From the NCBI RefSeq assembly GCF_002269255.1, contig NZ_CP022823.1, positions 4,588,001-4,652,000 on the forward strand: 64,000 bases of DNA. The letters run 5' to 3'. The translations under genes and the position numbers were made by a program. This stretch comes from Klebsiella quasivariicola. GTDB lineage: Bacteria > Pseudomonadota > Gammaproteobacteria > Enterobacterales > Enterobacteriaceae. A model generated the notes under the pieces. The model searched no databases. It saw only the letters and a list, made by a program, of their open reading frames with translations, and was not told the DNA's origin. Shown piece by piece: positions 62,134 to 64,000 of this stretch. How positions within the stretch are numbered: position 1 is the first letter of the stretch; each line of letters opens with the position of its first letter.

Positions 62134-62829
62134 ATGTTAGAAGATCTTAAACGCCAGGTCCTCGAAGCTAACCTGGCCCTGCCAAAGCATAATCTGGTGA
62201 CCTTGACCTGGGGCAACGTCAGCGCCGTCGACAGCGATCAGGGCGTGCTGATTATCAAGCCTTCCGGCATGGATTACAGCGTGATGACCGCCGACGATAT
62301 GGTGGTGGTCAGCCTGGAGACCGGCGAGGTGGTGGAAGGCAATAAAAAGCCCTCGTCGGATACCCCAACCCATCGTCTGCTGTATCAGGCCTTCCCGACG
62401 CTGGGCGGCATTGTGCATACCCACTCCCGCCACGCCACCATCTGGGCGCAGGCCGGGCAATCTATTCCGGCGACCGGCACCACCCATGCCGACTATTTTT
62501 ATGGTCCGGTCCCCTGCACCCGATTGATGACCGATGCGGAGATCAACGGCGAATACGAGTGGGAAACCGGCAATGTGATTGTCGAAACCTTCCGCCAGCA
62601 GGGCATAGACCCGGCGCAAATGCCCGGCGTGCTGGTGCATTCCCACGGCCCGTTCGCCTGGGGCAAGAACGCCGAAGACGCGGTACATAACGCCATCGTG
62701 CTGGAAGAGATCGCCTATATGGGCATATTCTGCCGCCAGCTGGCGCCACAGCTGCCGGCTATGCAGCAGACGCTGCTCGATAAGCACTATCTGCGTAAGC
62801 ACGGGGCCAAAGCCTACTACGGCCAGTAA
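62134..62829 (+). CDS. araD: L-ribulose-5-phosphate 4-epimerase
   Basis: AraD converts L-ribulose 5-phosphate to D-xylulose 5-phosphate. The 231-residue class II aldolase-type protein has zinc ligands H95, H97 and H171 and the PSGMDYS phosphate-binding loop. ATG 62134 follows CGGAGC; an apparent 26-codon extension (from 62056) is the tandem repeat read in frame and is excluded. Expression depends on read-through or internal re-initiation past the repeat. Confidence 0.97.
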   Translation: MLEDLKRQVLEANLALPKHNLVTLTWGNVSAVDSDQGVLIIKPSGMDYSVMTADDMVVVSLETGEVVEGNKKPSSDTPTHRLLYQAFPTLGGIVHTHSRHATIWAQAGQSIPATGTTHADYFYGPVPCTRLMTDAEINGEYEWETGNVIVETFRQQGIDPAQMPGVLVHSHGPFAWGKNAEDAVHNAIVLEEIAYMGIFCRQLAPQLPAMQQTLLDKHYLRKHGAKAYYGQ

Positions 62830-62881
62830 TCACCCTGCTCGCGCTGCGCTTAGCAGGGCTTCGGCTCTGCACCGTCTGGTA

Positions 62882-62912
62882 GCCCGGATAAGGCGCAAGC
62901 CGCAATCCGGGT
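62882..62912. repeat. REP-like palindrome downstream of araD
   Basis: GCCCGGAT (62882-62889) and ATCCGGG (62905-62911) flank AAGGCGCAAGCCGCA, a typical REP sequence. It lies about 50 bp after the araD stop and, with a smaller hairpin at 62832-62857, probably marks the araBAD transcript end. Confidence 0.75.
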
Positions 62913-62931
62913 CAACTTTAGCGCCGAATGC

Positions 62932-62947
62932 CTGTATAAAACCCCAG
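62932..62947 (+). promoter_or_regulatory. LexA box of polB
   Basis: CTGTATAAAACCCCAG matches the outer CTGT and CAG positions of the SOS operator and lies 58 bp before the polB start, where E. coli polB (dinA) has CTGTATAAAACCACAG. SOS control of polB is therefore expected. Confidence 0.85.
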
Positions 62948-62959
62948 CACCCATCATGA

Positions 62960-62988
62960 AACCAGGCTATAATCAGGCCTGGTTTTTT
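62960..62988 (+). terminator. Hairpin with T-run that contains the polB -10
   Basis: AACCAGGC/GCCTGGTT (62960-62967, 62977-62984) is followed by a T-run and looks like an intrinsic terminator for the ara operon. Its loop holds a perfect TATAAT (62968-62973), positioned as the -10 of polB behind the LexA box. The same arrangement is present in E. coli. Confidence 0.75.
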
Positions 62989-63004
62989 ATCATTGAGAGC
63001 ACCC

Positions 63005-64000
63005 GTGACCCAGCCGCGAGCAGGTTTTTTACTCACCCGTCACTGGCGGGACACCCCGCAGGGCACCGAGCTGTCCTTCTGGCTGGCCACCGACGATGGC
63101 CCGCTGCAGGTCACCCTCCCGCCGCAGGAGTCCGTCGCCTTTATCCCCGAAGCGCAGCGGGCGCAGGCTGAGCGACTGCTGCAGGGTGAGAAAGGGCTCC
63201 GCTTCGCCCCGCTGGCCCTGAAAGATTTCCACCGTCAGCCGGTTGTCGGCCTCTACTGCCGTGCCCATCGTCAATTGATGCGTCTGGAGAAGATGCTCCG
63301 CGACAGCGGCGTCACCGTCTACGAAGGCGATATCCGCCCGCCGGAGCGCTACCTGATGGAGCGCTTTATCACCGCCCCGGTGTGGGTGGAAGGCGAAACG
63401 CGCGGCTCGCAGCTGGTCAACGCGCGCATGAAACCGCATCCTGACTATCGCCCGCCGCTGAAATGGGTCTCGCTGGATATCGAAACCAGCCGTCACGGCG
63501 AGCTGTACTGCATCGGCCTGGAAGGCTGCGGCCAGCGGGTGGTCTACATGCTGGGGCCCGAGCCCGAATCTCCCCCGGCTGTCGGTTTCGAGCTGGTCTA
63601 CGTCGCCAGCCGCCCGCTGCTACTGGAAAAGCTCAACGCCTGGTTTGCTGAACACGATCCCGACGTGCTGATCGGCTGGAACGTGGTGCAGTTCGATCTG
63701 CGGGTCCTGCAAAAGCATGCCGAACGCTATCGTATCCCGCTGCGGCTCGGCCGCGGCAACAGCGAGCTGGAGTGGCGCGAGCACGGTTTTAAGAACGGTG
63801 TCTTCTTCGCCCAGGCCAACGGCCGGCTGATTATTGACGGCATCGACGCGCTGAAATCGGCGTTCTGGAATTTCTCCTCCTTTTCTCTGGAGGCGGTGGC
63901 CCGCGAGCTGCTGGGCGAAGGCAAAGCCATCGACAACCCGTGGGATCGGATGGACGAGATCGATCGCCGCTTCCATGAAGACAAACCGGCGCTGGCGACC
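63005..64000 (+). CDS. polB: DNA polymerase II, N-terminal part
   Basis: DNA polymerase II is the SOS-induced family B polymerase for lesion bypass and replication restart. The frame starts at GTG 63005 (TQPRAGFLLTRHWRDTPQGT) and is open for 332 codons to the window edge. It contains the N-terminal domain and the start of the 3'-5' exonuclease: ExoI motif WVSLDIETS near residue 160 and IGWNVVQFDLR (ExoII) near 225. The polymerase domain lies outside the window. It follows the LexA box and hairpin promoter. Confidence 0.95.
   Translation, partial: MTQPRAGFLLTRHWRDTPQGTELSFWLATDDGPLQVTLPPQESVAFIPEAQRAQAERLLQGEKGLRFAPLALKDFHRQPVVGLYCRAHRQLMRLEKMLRDSGVTVYEGDIRPPERYLMERFITAPVWVEGETRGSQLVNARMKPHPDYRPPLKWVSLDIETSRHGELYCIGLEGCGQRVVYMLGPEPESPPAVGFELVYVASRPLLLEKLNAWFAEHDPDVLIGWNVVQFDLRVLQKHAERYRIPLRLGRGNSELEWREHGFKNGVFFAQANGRLIIDGIDALKSAFWNFSSFSLEAVARELLGEGKAIDNPWDRMDEIDRRFHEDKPALAT

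Overview
The window is chromosomal DNA of an enteric gammaproteobacterium, most likely Klebsiella or a close relative. Almost every gene has a direct E. coli counterpart in the same order (reverse complement of the E. coli 0-2.5 min map), but the DNA is more GC-rich, ERIC and REP-type repeats sit between genes, and two accessory insertions are not in the E. coli order: a glycoside hydrolase tail next to ampE and a hydroaromatic-acid gene cluster next to leuD. The species call is inference. I see no tRNA, rRNA, CRISPR array, prophage or complete insertion sequence.

Layout: 1-387 is the 3' end of a GH43 glycosidase plus a REP cluster. 387-9470 holds ampE/ampD (minus), nadC, the type IV pilin operon ppdD-hofB-hofC, guaC (minus), coaE-zapD-yacG and mutT (minus). 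9522-31000 is the cell-envelope and division block, all on the minus strand: in transcription order mraZ-rsmH-ftsL-ftsI-murE-murF-mraY-murD-ftsW-murG-murC-ddlB-ftsQ-ftsA-ftsZ, then lpxC, then secM-secA. The mraZ promoter with its MraZ operator repeats is readable upstream. 31625-36391 holds cra, ilvIH and leuO (minus). 37005-41868 is the attenuated leuLABCD operon (plus).

42264-49659 is the accessory cluster: a FadH-like FMN/Fe-S/FAD oxidoreductase, a YdiB-type quinate/shikimate dehydrogenase, a YdiN-type MFS carrier and a type I 3-dehydroquinate dehydratase in one plus-strand operon. It is followed by a convergent LysR regulator and a divergent ACS-family MFS carrier. Two copies of a CATAG-N7-CTAT dyad, one before each transport or catabolic unit, suggest that one LysR protein controls both. 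The cluster looks like a regulated system for uptake and redox conversion of quinate or shikimate-like compounds.

49703-56588 is the sugar-phosphate-stress and thiamin region: setA, the small RNA SgrS with its encoded peptide SgrT, sgrR, a TPP riboswitch and thiBPQ. Both structured RNAs carry ERIC-family palindromic elements in their loops: 127 bp in the P3 arm of the riboswitch and 159 bp in the 3' part of SgrS, between the mRNA-pairing seed and the terminator. This is the most unusual observation in the window.

56575-64000 holds yabI (DedA family), araC, the araBAD operon with its classical operator region and a three-copy 61-bp tandem repeat between araA and araD, then the start of polB behind a LexA-like box. 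The window ends inside polB.
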